A stretch of 64,000 nt of DNA from Hymenobacter monticola (GTDB lineage: Bacteria > Bacteroidota > Bacteroidia > Cytophagales > Hymenobacteraceae): the NCBI RefSeq assembly GCF_022811645.1, contig NZ_CP094534.1, positions 5,544,016-5,608,015 of the forward strand, written 5' to 3'. This document shows, in pieces, positions 7,145 through 15,119 of this stretch. Within the stretch, counting starts at the first letter, position 1. Each line of letters begins with the position of its first letter. The translations under genes and the position numbers were made by a program. The notes below the pieces were generated by a model. It made no database searches and was not told where the DNA came from. It saw only the letters and a program-made list of their open reading frames with translations.

Positions 7145-9910
7145 TTATTGCAGAGAAGGAACGGTGGGAGCAACAGAGAAGGCATCGGAAGCTGCGGCCC
7201 GGGCCAACCGGTGCGCCGCGTATTCCGTTGCTAAAGTAGCATAGGCGGCCGCTGGCAGCCGACGTTGCAGCTGCGCCAAAGCATCGGTCGCGTATTCGGT
7301 CAGGCCCGCGTCGGCAGCGGCCAGCACGTACGCTCTCAACAATGGTACCGAGGCGGGGTTTTCATCGAGCCCGGCTCGTAATGCCTCGTAGGCAGCCGTG
7401 AAGTTGTGTTGGCCCGTGAAGTAGCGCCCCGCCGCCAGAATGGCCGCTTCGTTGAAGGGTGCCTCGTGCACAATGCGCTGGTAGCTCTTGCTGGCAGCAG
7501 CCGGGTTGCGCGCTTGCTCAGCCTGCTGCGCCTGCGTTAGCCAGTTGTTACCAATTCGCTTAGCAGGCGGGTCGGCCAGAGTTAGCTTACCGCTGGTTAG
7601 CTGCGCCTGCAGGCGACGCCCGGTTTGTTGAGAGGCCGTGTCAGCGGCGCTAGCCAAACGGCCCGCTACGGCCTGGGCAGAGTCTAACTGCCCGCTCATG
7701 GCCAGCGCGTAGGCACGTGCCTCTGCTGCTAGGCCGGCCCCGTTTGTAGTGGCCAACGCCAGTTGGTCAGCGGCCGTGGCGTACTGGCCTTGCTGCAGCT
7801 GCCACAGCCCCAGCAGCTGCTGAAAGTAGCTCGCTGTGCCCGAGGTGCCCGCCGCCAGTGGTAGCAGCAACTGCCGCGCCGCCACCTCCTGCCCCAGCGC
7901 GTGCCGCCCCAGCGCCTGCAGAAACTGGAGCTGCTCGGCATAAGGCGCGTTGGCTTCGGCGGCAGCCAGCTTGGCTAGCTGCGGCAGTACTTGCCGGATG
8001 TTGGACTGGTTGCGAAGACGGATGCTAGTGAGCGTTTGGTGGTAAAGCTGCGCAAAGGAGGCATCATTCAGCACCGCGGGAGACGGCGCGCCAGGTACGT
8101 CCGCAGGTTTCGTGAGCAGCCCGAGCAACAGTTGATTCGCGGCGAGGGCCGGCTCTTCTTTCGAATTGCTGCCTGTTTTCTGCTTTTGCGCCACTTCCAG
8201 CAGGTTTTGGCTTATTAGAAAACCTAGCTGATTGGTGCGGCTGACGTAGCTGCCCGGCGCGAGGCGCTCGGCTTGGTCGAGGTAGAAGCCAATGGAGTCG
8301 TTGAGGGCGGTCTGGGTAAACAGCTGGGCCAAATCGCCAGCCAGGGCGGCGCTGTGCGGCTGGGCTTTCAGTCCGCGGCGCAGGATATCGAGGCCGTTGA
8401 ATAAATCTTCGGGCGCACTGTTGAGAGCCGCCAGGCGTAGCGACACTTTCTCGTTTGGTCCCCGCTGCAAGGCCCGATTCAAGGCCACCATCTCATTGCC
8501 GCGCTGCTGCCGGAAGCGGTAGAGCGCCGCCCGGCCAAACTGGGCATGCAGGTTGGAACGATAGAGCACGTCGCCGCTTTCGGCGTAGTAGCGCTCGGCC
8601 AGGCCAGCCAGGCCCAACTGGTCGGGCTCAGCCTCGCTTTGCTGGCGCGCCAGGTCGCCGAGGTTGTTGTATTGGCCGGCCTGCACCTGGTCGGGCAGCG
8701 GGTAACCCATGCGCAGCTGGATGACTATCAGCCCGCCAATGCCCAATACATACACTGTATACAGCGGCAGTCGGCGCGGCTCAAACGCCACCCGGAACAC
8801 CTGCAGCCGCTTTTCGATAAGCGGCATGAAATTAATCAGCACATACAGCCAGAACACCGCCCCCAGCAGCAACAGCGCCTGCCCGCTAAAGCTGCGAGCT
8901 GCCGCTAGCAGCGGCGTGTTGTCGGTAGCAAAAGCATAAGCCAGCGCGCCGGCCGCCCCGGCCACAGCCAGGACGTAAAGCACGCGGGCATTGGCATAGG
9001 GCACCCAACCCGCGTAGCTGGGCGCGCGCAGGCGCAGCCCCAGCCCACCGGCCAGCACGGCCGGGAGCAGCAGCGTCAGCGGGTCTAGCTCCAGCCCAAA
9101 CAGCAGGGGCACACTCCCATTCCACACGTACAGCAGCAGCACGCCCAGGTACAGCAAACTCACGGCCGCAAAGGGCCAGAACCCAAACCGTCCGCCGGGC
9201 TGCTCGGCTTGGGTGTTGAACCACAGCAAGGCCCGGATATTTTCCACGCCCACCCATAGCACCACCAGCGCCACCAGCACCGCACCGCCCGGCGTGGCAT
9301 AGGCCGCCAGCTGCAGCACCGTATCGGAAGCCGAAAGCTGACTTTGCGAGAACAACAAGCCGCCCACAATGGCCACCAGAATAGCCATTACGGACACCCG
9401 CCGACCCAAGCGCATGTTCTCGGCAAAGGCGTGCAGCACGTAAGCCCCCCCTCCTATCAGGGCTAGCATCACGTACAGAAAGTACCGCTCGCTGGTATTG
9501 AAAATGCCCAGCGACTCGGTGTTGAGCGAGAGCAGCAGGAAAATGACCGGCACCATGCCCGCCACAAAGGGCAGGCGCGCCAGCGCGCTCGCCGCCGCCG
9601 TCCAGCCCACCAGCGTCACCGCCAGCAGCACCAGGAAAAGCGTCGCCGCCACCGGCTGCGTAAACGGCCCGGCCACGTCGTGCGTCAAACTCACCGCATA
9701 GCCGCTCACCTGCACGGGCAGCTGGGCCGGACCGGCCACCACCTGTTCCAGCGTGAGCGGCACGGACTGCAGGTGCGGCACCAGTTGCACGGGCAATGTG
9801 CTGTCGGCCCCCGTGAAATAATAAAAAACCGCCAGCCCTACGGCCAGCGTGGCTAGCACGCCCAGCCAACTGGGCCGCCAGGCGTGCGTCGAAGCAAGTT
9901 TCGGATTCAA
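7145..9910 (-). CDS. Large polytopic membrane protein with C-terminal TPR-like repeats, function unknown
   Basis: A 921-residue protein I cannot name. The first ~410 residues hold about eleven hydrophobic segments, for example WLGVLATLAVGLAVFYYF (about 16-33), YFLYVMLALIGGGAYVLHAF and ALLLLGAVFWLYVLINFMPL. The remaining ~500 residues are Ala/Leu/Gln-rich helical repeats of TPR type, for example NEAAILAAGRYFTGQHNFTA near the end, with no membrane segment. The start appears to be TTG at 9910, directly next to the gatC stop codon (TAG-TTG); the next in-frame ATG would lose several membrane segments. Gene order gatC - this gene - ABC ATPase with gaps of 0 and 12 nt suggests co-transcription. The TPR part probably faces one aqueous compartment and binds partners; that is inference. 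Confidence 0.8.
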   Translation of the reverse strand: MNPKLASTHAWRPSWLGVLATLAVGLAVFYYFTGADSTLPVQLVPHLQSVPLTLEQVVAGPAQLPVQVSGYAVSLTHDVAGPFTQPVAATLFLVLLAVTLVGWTAAASALARLPFVAGMVPVIFLLLSLNTESLGIFNTSERYFLYVMLALIGGGAYVLHAFAENMRLGRRVSVMAILVAIVGGLLFSQSQLSASDTVLQLAAYATPGGAVLVALVVLWVGVENIRALLWFNTQAEQPGGRFGFWPFAAVSLLYLGVLLLYVWNGSVPLLFGLELDPLTLLLPAVLAGGLGLRLRAPSYAGWVPYANARVLYVLAVAGAAGALAYAFATDNTPLLAAARSFSGQALLLLGAVFWLYVLINFMPLIEKRLQVFRVAFEPRRLPLYTVYVLGIGGLIVIQLRMGYPLPDQVQAGQYNNLGDLARQQSEAEPDQLGLAGLAERYYAESGDVLYRSNLHAQFGRAALYRFRQQRGNEMVALNRALQRGPNEKVSLRLAALNSAPEDLFNGLDILRRGLKAQPHSAALAGDLAQLFTQTALNDSIGFYLDQAERLAPGSYVSRTNQLGFLISQNLLEVAQKQKTGSNSKEEPALAANQLLLGLLTKPADVPGAPSPAVLNDASFAQLYHQTLTSIRLRNQSNIRQVLPQLAKLAAAEANAPYAEQLQFLQALGRHALGQEVAARQLLLPLAAGTSGTASYFQQLLGLWQLQQGQYATAADQLALATTNGAGLAAEARAYALAMSGQLDSAQAVAGRLASAADTASQQTGRRLQAQLTSGKLTLADPPAKRIGNNWLTQAQQAEQARNPAAASKSYQRIVHEAPFNEAAILAAGRYFTGQHNFTAAYEALRAGLDENPASVPLLRAYVLAAADAGLTEYATDALAQLQRRLPAAAYATLATEYAAHRLARAAASDAFSVAPTVPSLQ

Positions 9911-10198
9911 CTATTCCAGCACTTTGGGCACCCGGAAGTAGTCCGAATCCTTGCGCGGGGCATTGCGCAGGCCCTCGGCGTGGCTCACGGTGTTGCGGGC
10001 CTCGTCGTCGCGCAGCACGTTCACTTCCTGCGAGAGGTGCACCAGCGGCTCCACGCCGGTTGTGTCGAGGCCTTCGAGCTGGGCCACGAAGTCAAGGATG
10101 TTGTTCAGGTCGCCGAGCATCTGCTGCTCGCGGGTGGCGTCAAATTCGAGGCGGGCCAGGTGGGCCAGGCCGCGCAGGGTGCCAAGGTCGGTGCTCAT
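9911..10198 (-). CDS. gatC: Asp-tRNA(Asn)/Glu-tRNA(Gln) amidotransferase subunit C
   Basis: GatC is the small subunit that stabilises the GatCAB amidotransferase, which makes Gln-tRNA(Gln) and Asn-tRNA(Asn) by the indirect route. The 95 residues have the family pattern: LAHLARLEFDATREQQMLGD near the N-terminus, ILDFVAQLEGLDTTGVEPL in the middle, and the C-terminal LRDDEA...NAPRKDSDYFRVPKVLE. gatA and gatB are not in the window. Its stop codon is contiguous with the TTG start of the next gene, implying translational coupling. Confidence 0.95.
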   Translation of the reverse strand: MSTDLGTLRGLAHLARLEFDATREQQMLGDLNNILDFVAQLEGLDTTGVEPLVHLSQEVNVLRDDEARNTVSHAEGLRNAPRKDSDYFRVPKVLE

Positions 10199-10240
10199 AT
10201 TGAATTAAGAGTTATGAGTTAAAAGTTAAGAGTTGGCGGC

Positions 10241-11050
10241 TTAGGCTGTTTCTTCGGCCACAACGTTGGCCGGGTCCCGCCAAGTACTTGGGCCGGGCTT
10301 CACGGCGCCTTCGGGCAGGAAATCGCCGGTGAGCAGAGCCGCTACCCGCTCCTTCAGCGCCGGAATATCGGCCAGGGTGAGGCCGGTGGTGGGGATGGGC
10401 TTGTGGAAAACAATTTTGAGGCGGTGATAGCGCACCCGCAGGCTGCCCTTCACATCAGGCATGAACATATGGTTCAGCGGCTGGCCTACCGGCACAATGG
10501 GCACGCCAGCCTCAATGGCCATTTGGAAAGCGCCATCCAGCAGCGGCAGCAGCTCCTTGCCGGGCAGAGGCGAAATGCGGCCTTCGGCGAAAATGGCAAT
10601 GCTTTTGCCCGCCGCCAGGCTGCGCCGGGCCTGCACCATGGCCTTGCCCCTGCTCACGGCGCTGGCCCGGTCCACGGTGATGTAGACGCGGCCGAAGATA
10701 GGGCCCCACACCGGCGTTTTGGCCAGCGAGGCCTTGCCCATCATGTTCAAGAACCCCGGGATGTACTTGAACAGCATCATGATATCAATGTAGGAGCCGT
10801 GGTTCGACACGTACACGCAGGGCTGCGGGTTCGGCGCCGTGGTTTCGCGCACTACCTCTACCGGTACCCCCCACATCGTGATGGACAGCCACGACCACCA
10901 GCGGTTGATGGCGTGCACCACGTATTCGCCCCCGGGCCGGCGGCTGTAAAACCACTGCAGCGGAAACGTGAGCACAAACGGCAGCACAAACCAGAACGTG
11001 GCCCACGTGGTGTAGAGGCGCTGGCCGATATAACGAAGCAGATGGCGCAT
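10241..11050 (-). CDS. plsC: 1-acyl-sn-glycerol-3-phosphate acyltransferase (PlsC/LPLAT family)
   Basis: The enzyme acylates lysophosphatidic acid to phosphatidic acid at the inner membrane. The 269-residue protein has a hydrophobic N-terminal anchor (TTWATFWFVLPFVLTF), the catalytic H-x4-D motif in NHGSYIDIM (about 83-91), the substrate-binding motif IFAEGRIS (a variant of the FPEGTRS block) and GVPIVPVG. The ATG at 11050 is preceded, only 5 nt away, by an exact TACCTTTG -7 promoter box, predicting a leaderless transcript. It ends in a Glu/Thr tail. A run of short AGTTA-type repeats separates it from gatC. Confidence 0.9.
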   Translation of the reverse strand: MRHLLRYIGQRLYTTWATFWFVLPFVLTFPLQWFYSRRPGGEYVVHAINRWWSWLSITMWGVPVEVVRETTAPNPQPCVYVSNHGSYIDIMMLFKYIPGFLNMMGKASLAKTPVWGPIFGRVYITVDRASAVSRGKAMVQARRSLAAGKSIAIFAEGRISPLPGKELLPLLDGAFQMAIEAGVPIVPVGQPLNHMFMPDVKGSLRVRYHRLKIVFHKPIPTTGLTLADIPALKERVAALLTGDFLPEGAVKPGPSTWRDPANVVAEETA

Positions 11051-11055
11051 GGCCG

Positions 11056-11063
11056 CAAAGGTA
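11056..11063 (-). promoter_or_regulatory. -7 promoter box TACCTTTG of plsC
   Basis: An exact match to the Bacteroidota -7 element TAnnTTTG on the minus strand. It ends 5 nt before the plsC ATG, so transcription should start at or next to the start codon. No -33 TTG at the canonical 19-21 nt spacing is apparent. Confidence 0.7.
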
Positions 11064-11113
11064 GGTTATGGAGAAAAAGGACACCGCGCCAAACGGAACG
11101 TCATGCTGAGCGA

Positions 11114-11698
11114 CTACTTTGCGAGCCGCGCTGCCAGTACCCGCTCGGCCTTGAGCAGGCCCGCCACGCTGATGCCATCGGTAATGCGGTCGTCCATGCA
11201 CATGCGCACGGCTTCGGCCAGCGGCAGCTTCCACAGGCGGAGGTCTTCGGTTTCTTCGGGCTCCACGTCGCCTTGGGTCAGGTCTTCGGCCAAGAAAACA
11301 AAGCCCTCCTCGTCGGTCACCGAATTGGAAGTATGGATGCGGGCAATGCGCGTCCAGCGGCGAGCCAGCAGGCCGGTTTCTTCCTTTAGCTCGCGCTGGG
11401 CCGACTCCAGCACATCGCGCTCCACGGGGCCACCGCCCATGGGAATCTCCCAGCTGTATTCGTTCAGCGCGTAGCGGTACTGCCCCACCAGCCAGGTGTT
11501 GCCCTCCGCATCGAGCGGAATAATGCCGATGGCCTTGTTTTTCATACTCACCACGCCGTAGATGCCCCGGCCGCCGCTTGGGTTCAGCACCTGGTCTTCG
11601 CGCACCGAAATCCAGGGGTTGTGGTACTTCACCTCCGAGCTAAGGGTCTGCCAGGGATTGTGGTTTTCGTCGACGACGAGCGCAGGAGAAAGCGACAT
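11114..11698 (-). CDS. NUDIX hydrolase, probably ADP-ribose pyrophosphatase type
   Basis: A 194-residue protein with the Nudix box G-x5-E-x7-REUxEExGU, seen as SAQRELKEETGLLARRW preceded by the Gly-rich GGGP segment (about 94-120). The N-terminal segment (SVREDQVLNPSGGRGIYGVV) and the string AIGIIPLDAEGNTWLVGQYR resemble the ADP-ribose pyrophosphatase/NudF group, which cleaves ADP-ribose to AMP and ribose-5-phosphate. Substrate preference cannot be proven from sequence. The stop codon is directly abutted by an 18-nt half copy of the palindromic core (AACGTCATGCTGAGCGAC, 11097-11113), a possible decayed element. Confidence 0.92.
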   Translation of the reverse strand: MSLSPALVVDENHNPWQTLSSEVKYHNPWISVREDQVLNPSGGRGIYGVVSMKNKAIGIIPLDAEGNTWLVGQYRYALNEYSWEIPMGGGPVERDVLESAQRELKEETGLLARRWTRIARIHTSNSVTDEEGFVFLAEDLTQGDVEPEETEDLRLWKLPLAEAVRMCMDDRITDGISVAGLLKAERVLAARLAK

Positions 11699-11862
11699 AG
11701 GGAAAAATCGATAAAAAGGAGCTGTAAAATTACGTTAGTTAGTGCCGGAGCCACTTGACAATCGTCGGCTGGATGCCGCCATCCGCCGTGTAAGAGCTCG
11801 CGTTGAACGACGAATCGTTGTCATTAATCCAAAAAATATTGCGCCCGGCCCTCCCAGCCTAG

Positions 11863-11870
11863 TATCTTTG
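11863..11870 (+). promoter_or_regulatory. Promoter of the 11.9-kb RNA (TATCTTTG, with TTG upstream)
   Basis: TATCTTTG is an exact TAnnTTTG -7 box. A TTG at 11839-11841 stands 21 nt upstream, matching the Bacteroidota -33 element and spacing. Together with the terminator at 11985-12014 it brackets a short transcription unit with an expected start near 11874-11877. Confidence 0.75.
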
Positions 11871-11874
11871 ACCC

Positions 11875-12014
11875 ATAAGTACCCCCGCACGGGCTGGAAA
11901 TGTGGAAAGGAAGGACCTCTCGTGCGGCGGCGCTCTGGCTGAAAAGGTGGGGTAGACACCTCTAAGCCAGACCCGCCACTTTAAGGCCGTCGCACATGTG
12001 CGACGGCCTTTTTT
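11875..12014 (+). ncRNA. Candidate structured small RNA of unknown class (or 21-codon small-protein mRNA)
   Basis: About 140 nt between a good promoter and a strong terminator, not overlapping any long gene. Pairings seen by eye: stem P1 11885-11891/11921-11927 (CCGCACG/CGTGCGG); stem P2 11934-11940/11965-11971 (TCTGGCT/AGCCAGA) extended by AGGTG/CACCT at 11945-11949/11957-11961, closing loop GGGTAGA; and TACCC at 11880-11884, which can pair with GGGTA of that loop to form a pseudoknot. A competing pairing joins CGGGCTGG (11890-11897) to CCAGACCCG (11967-11975). The same stretch also has a 21-codon frame (ATG 11900, TAA 11963) for a basic peptide with three Trp, beginning MWKGRTSR and ending RWGRHL. 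I see no SRP, tmRNA or RNase P signatures. The 6S-Flavo class should be tested. Confidence 0.6.
11985..12014 (+). terminator. Rho-independent terminator of the 11.9-kb RNA
   Basis: A perfect 24-nt palindrome GGCCGTCGCACA/TGTGCGACGGCC (11985-12008) followed by six T residues. The physical loop would use the central bases. It ends the small RNA unit about 107 nt before the next gene. Confidence 0.93.
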
Positions 12015-12120
12015 GTTGCTTTTGGCCAGCCTGCACGGCCGGGCTTTCAACCCGAACCGGGCTGCCGCCGTACCAACACATACTCCGGCCGCCCACATCC
12101 CGGCCGGCACCTACCCACCC

Positions 12121-12369
12121 ATGGCCCAGTCCAATTCGAAGCCCAACCAGAATTCCAAGCAAGACGAGCACGACCCGCTGTTCAACCTCAAGCACGCCCA
12201 GGCCGAAGCCGACTTGGCCCAGAACACCAACGGCCTCGGCCCCGTCACCAACGAATACGTGACCACCGACGAAGACTCGGAAATTGACGAAGGCCCGCGC
12301 GACAGCCAGGGCCAGCGCCGCGGCGAAACCGACCCCTCGGACGAAGGCAGCACCGCCGGCCGCCATTAG
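12121..12369 (+). CDS. Small acidic hydrophilic protein, function unknown
   Basis: An 82-residue protein with no hydrophobic segment and a strong bias to Asp, Glu, Asn, Gln, Ser and Gly. It looks intrinsically disordered. The middle reads LKHAQAEADLAQNTNGLGPV, followed by YVTTDEDSEIDEGPR and a Gly/Ser tail. Codon use is GC-rich like its neighbours and a strong terminator follows immediately (12383-12441), which supports a real gene. I do not recognise a family with a known function; similar small acidic proteins are common and uncharacterised in this lineage. The ATG at 12121 was chosen; the frame is open further upstream but runs through the terminator of the preceding RNA. Confidence 0.7.
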   Translation: MAQSNSKPNQNSKQDEHDPLFNLKHAQAEADLAQNTNGLGPVTNEYVTTDEDSEIDEGPRDSQGQRRGETDPSDEGSTAGRH

Positions 12370-12382
12370 GCCGCCCGACACG

Positions 12383-12441
12383 AAAAGCGCGGAGCGCAAA
12401 TCCGGCCTTTACTTTGAGCCGGATTTGCGCTCCGCGCTTTT
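12383..12441 (+). terminator. Long-stem terminator between the acidic protein gene and rnhB
   Basis: A 24-bp stem (12383-12406 / 12418-12441) with an 11-nt loop, containing AAAGCGCGGAGCGCAAATCC and its complement, ending in a run of seven T. It stops 9 nt before the rnhB start codon, so rnhB either starts from a promoter within the hairpin or depends on readthrough. Confidence 0.92.
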
Positions 12442-12450
12442 TTTATTCTG

Positions 12451-13026
12451 ATGCTACTCCCCAATTATTCCGGTTTCGCCCTCGAAGCCGGCCTCGACGA
12501 AGCCGGGCGCGGCTGCCTGGCGGGCCCGGTTTTCGCCGCCGCCGTTATTCTGCCTGCCGATTTCAATCCACGCTTCCTCAACGACTCCAAACAGCTCAGC
12601 GCCAAGCGGCGCGAGGCCTTGCGGCCCGAAATCTGTGCCGAGGCCGTGGCCTGGGCCGTCGGCCAGGCTTCCGAAGCGGAAATTGGCAGCCTCAACATTG
12701 CGCAAGCCAGCTACCTGGCCATGCACCGCGCCGTGGCAGCCCTCAGCATTCGCCCCGAACATTTGCTGGTAGACGGCAACCGTTTCCGACCGCTGCCTGG
12801 TTACGAACATACCTGTATCGTTGGAGGCGACGGCCTGTACCGCAACATTGCCGCGGCATCGGTGCTGGCCAAAACCTTCCGTGATGAATACATGACCGCG
12901 CTGGCGGCTGAATTTCCGGAGTACGGCTGGGCGCAGAACGCGGGCTACCCCACGGCGCAACACCGCCAAGCCATTCGGACGCACGGGCCAAGCCCGCACC
13001 ATCGCATGGGCTTCCGGCTGCTTTAG
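12451..13026 (+). CDS. rnhB: Ribonuclease HII
   Basis: RNase HII cuts RNA in RNA-DNA hybrids and starts removal of single ribonucleotides from DNA. The 191 residues include the signature [19 protein letters not shown] (about 13-31) with the catalytic Asp-Glu pair, LLVDGNRF with a further catalytic Asp, and [15 protein letters not shown] with the fourth acidic residue. The length is typical. The start at 12451 comes directly after a terminator hairpin. Its stop is 12 nt from the convergent response regulator gene with no separate terminator. Confidence 0.96.
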   Translation: MLLPNYSGFALEAGLDEAGRGCLAGPVFAAAVILPADFNPRFLNDSKQLSAKRREALRPEICAEAVAWAVGQASEAEIGSLNIAQASYLAMHRAVAALSIRPEHLLVDGNRFRPLPGYEHTCIVGGDGLYRNIAAASVLAKTFRDEYMTALAAEFPEYGWAQNAGYPTAQHRQAIRTHGPSPHHRMGFRLL

Positions 13027-13038
13027 CAACGCGAAAAA

Positions 13039-13482
13039 CTAGTTCTTCAGCCTGAGCAAATCCAGAAAGAGGCTGAAACCGTCGACACTGGTACCACCTT
13101 CGCCAAACTTATCGAAGCTTAGGGGCTTGATGATGTAGCCGCTCACGGCCAGTTCCTGGGCTTTCAGGCGGTCCGATTCCAGGTCTGACGTCGTCATGAT
13201 GAACACGTTCAGGCCCACAAACTCGGGGTCGGAGCGCAGCACTTCGAGCAATTCCAGCCCGTTCATGCGGGGCATGTTGATGTCGAGCATCACCAAGCTG
13301 GGGCGGGCAATTTTGGTCTCACCGCCTTCGCCGCGCAGCATTTTGAGCGCGTCGCGGCCATTGCGGGCGTGGATGAGGGGTACATCAATATTCTGGCGGC
13401 GCAATTCGCGCTGCACGTTCATGACGTCCATCTGGTCGTCTTCCACGAGCAAAATGCTGGGCGTGGGATAATCGGCGGACAT
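13039..13482 (-). CDS. CheY-like single-domain response regulator
   Basis: A 147-residue stand-alone receiver with acidic pocket VEDDQMD, phospho-acceptor Asp in MLDINMPRMNGLELL (about 71), Thr in IMTTSDLESD and Lys in YIIKPLSF. There is no output domain; a short tail after residue 120 (GEGGTSVDGFSLFLDLLRLK) is extra. Such regulators paired with phytochrome- or CHASE-type kinases usually pass phosphate on or bind a partner. It is the last gene of a CZB - kinase - receiver operon on the minus strand, 57 nt after the kinase, so it is very probably the target of that kinase. Confidence 0.94.
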   Translation of the reverse strand: MSADYPTPSILLVEDDQMDVMNVQRELRRQNIDVPLIHARNGRDALKMLRGEGGETKIARPSLVMLDINMPRMNGLELLEVLRSDPEFVGLNVFIMTTSDLESDRLKAQELAVSGYIIKPLSFDKFGEGGTSVDGFSLFLDLLRLKN

Positions 13483-13539
13483 AAGCTAAACACTAATCTA
13501 CGGCGGGAATATGCCCGCAAAAACGGTCGCGCGCGGCCG

Positions 13540-15096
13540 TCAGGTGGTCACTGATACGGAAGAACCAGTCGCAGTGGCCACCATTGCCGCGGTTTTTTTG
13601 GCTTTGGGTGGCACCTTGGGCCAGGTAAAGATGAACTTAGCCCCCTGGCCTTCCGCCGATTTCACGCCGATGCGCCCGCCCTGGCGCTCCACAATTTTCT
13701 TGACAATGGCCAAGCCCACGCCCGTGCTTTCCACAGTATCGCGCTCGGTAAGAGTCTGAAAGATGACGAAAATACGGTCGTGGTATTCCGGGTCTATGCC
13801 CGGGCCGTCGTCGGCTACCGAGAAAAGATAGAAGTCGCCGGCATCATCGCAGCTGATGTGCACAGTTCCCGTTTCGGGGTGGTCGTGGTACTTGATGGCG
13901 TTGCTGATGAGGTTGGTGAACACCTGCTGCAGCTGCACGGCATTGGTGGTGAGCGTGGGCAGGAAAAACGGCAGCTCGACCTTGAAGCCACGCGGCGGGT
14001 TCAGCGTGTCGACGACTTCGCGCAGCAGGATGCGCACAAACACGGTTTCGTCGGCTTGGGCCACGCGGCCGATGCGGGCCAGGTCCAGAATGCCGGTAAT
14101 AAGCTTTTCCATGCGGTGCACACGCTGCCGCATCAGGCCCAAAAACTCACGAATGTGGGGCGGCAGCTGCTCGGTGCCCATGTCCTCCTCAATCCACCGC
14201 GAGGCACTTTCAATGCCGCGCAGGGGCGCCTTCAAGTCGTGCGATACCACGTAGGCAAACTGGTCGAGTTCCTGGTTGCGGCTTTCGAGCTGGCTGATGT
14301 TGGCTCCCACGGTGCGGGCCATCACGTTCAGCGCCGAGGTCAGCTCGCTCACCTCGTCCTGCTCGGTGTCCACAATCTGGCTGGTGTAATCGCCGTCGGC
14401 CATGCGCCGGGCCAGGTCGAGCATGCTGCGCAGGCGGCGGCCAAATATTCGCACAATGTAAATGGCCCACAGCAGCCCCAGCACCAGCGCCGCAATGGCC
14501 AAGCCCGCCGATAGCCACTCGGCCCGCACAATGCTGTCGTCCAGTTCCTGCCGCAGCCGCGCGCGCGTATCCGATTCGCGTTTTTCAAAGGCTGCCAGGC
14601 GCTCCCGGATGTTGTCCATCACCTGCTTGCCGCTCAGGCCCTCGGTGAGCCGGCGGTGGGCCAGGCCTTCTAGGCCTGTCTGACCCGGCAGGCGGCGGCG
14701 GGCCTCGCGTTTCTCGGCCACCATCAGGTGGCTGTAGCCCGACCATTGCTGAAACAGCCGCTGCGTCTGGTCAATCAGCTTGATTTGCTCGGGCGAATCC
14801 TCCACCAGGTCGCGCAGCTCTGAAAAACGCCCGATGAGCTGGCGCTCGCCGTCGTAATAGGGCTCCAGGGTTTGCTCGTTGCCAATGAGCAGGTAGCCCC
14901 GGAAGCCGGTTTCCATGTCGATGATGTTGCGCAGCAGGTTCGATGCCCGGTTCGTTACCTTCTGCGAAGCTTCCACTCGCTGCGAATTACGCAGCACCTG
15001 CCCGGCCAACTGATAGTAAAACACAACCACCACCGCAAAAAGCGCCAGCAGCAGCACGAATCCCGCGAAGAGCTTGGTGGTAAGCGTAATTTTCAT
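13540..15096 (-). CDS. CHASE3-domain sensor histidine kinase
   Basis: A 518-residue membrane kinase. Order: TM1 LFAGFVLLLALFAVVVVFYY (about 9-28); periplasmic CHASE3 domain with its typical METGFRGYLLIGNEQTLEPY (about 57-76); TM2 AGLAIAALVLGLLWAIYIV (about 197-215); HAMP (216-270); a coiled linker; H-box FAYVVSHDLKAPLRGI with the phospho-His; N-box NLISNAIKYH; G1 DDGPGID; G2 GVGLAIVKKI. The catalytic core is complete. The C-terminus is an Ala/Thr/Ser tail. Gene neighbours are a CZB protein upstream (23-nt gap) and a CheY-like receiver downstream. Signal unknown; CHASE3 is a periplasmic sensory fold. Confidence 0.95.
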   Translation of the reverse strand: MKITLTTKLFAGFVLLLALFAVVVVFYYQLAGQVLRNSQRVEASQKVTNRASNLLRNIIDMETGFRGYLLIGNEQTLEPYYDGERQLIGRFSELRDLVEDSPEQIKLIDQTQRLFQQWSGYSHLMVAEKREARRRLPGQTGLEGLAHRRLTEGLSGKQVMDNIRERLAAFEKRESDTRARLRQELDDSIVRAEWLSAGLAIAALVLGLLWAIYIVRIFGRRLRSMLDLARRMADGDYTSQIVDTEQDEVSELTSALNVMARTVGANISQLESRNQELDQFAYVVSHDLKAPLRGIESASRWIEEDMGTEQLPPHIREFLGLMRQRVHRMEKLITGILDLARIGRVAQADETVFVRILLREVVDTLNPPRGFKVELPFFLPTLTTNAVQLQQVFTNLISNAIKYHDHPETGTVHISCDDAGDFYLFSVADDGPGIDPEYHDRIFVIFQTLTERDTVESTGVGLAIVKKIVERQGGRIGVKSAEGQGAKFIFTWPKVPPKAKKTAAMVATATGSSVSVTT

Positions 15097-15119
15097 GCAA
15101 GTGCGTCAGGGCGCGTGGT

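Noticed and set aside
11875..12014. The 11.9-kb RNA as SRP RNA or 6S RNA
   Set aside because: The conserved SRP helix-8 loop sequence is missing, and the fold I can see is several hairpins rather than the single open-bubble rod of 6S; kept as unassigned, with 6S-Flavo still to be tested.
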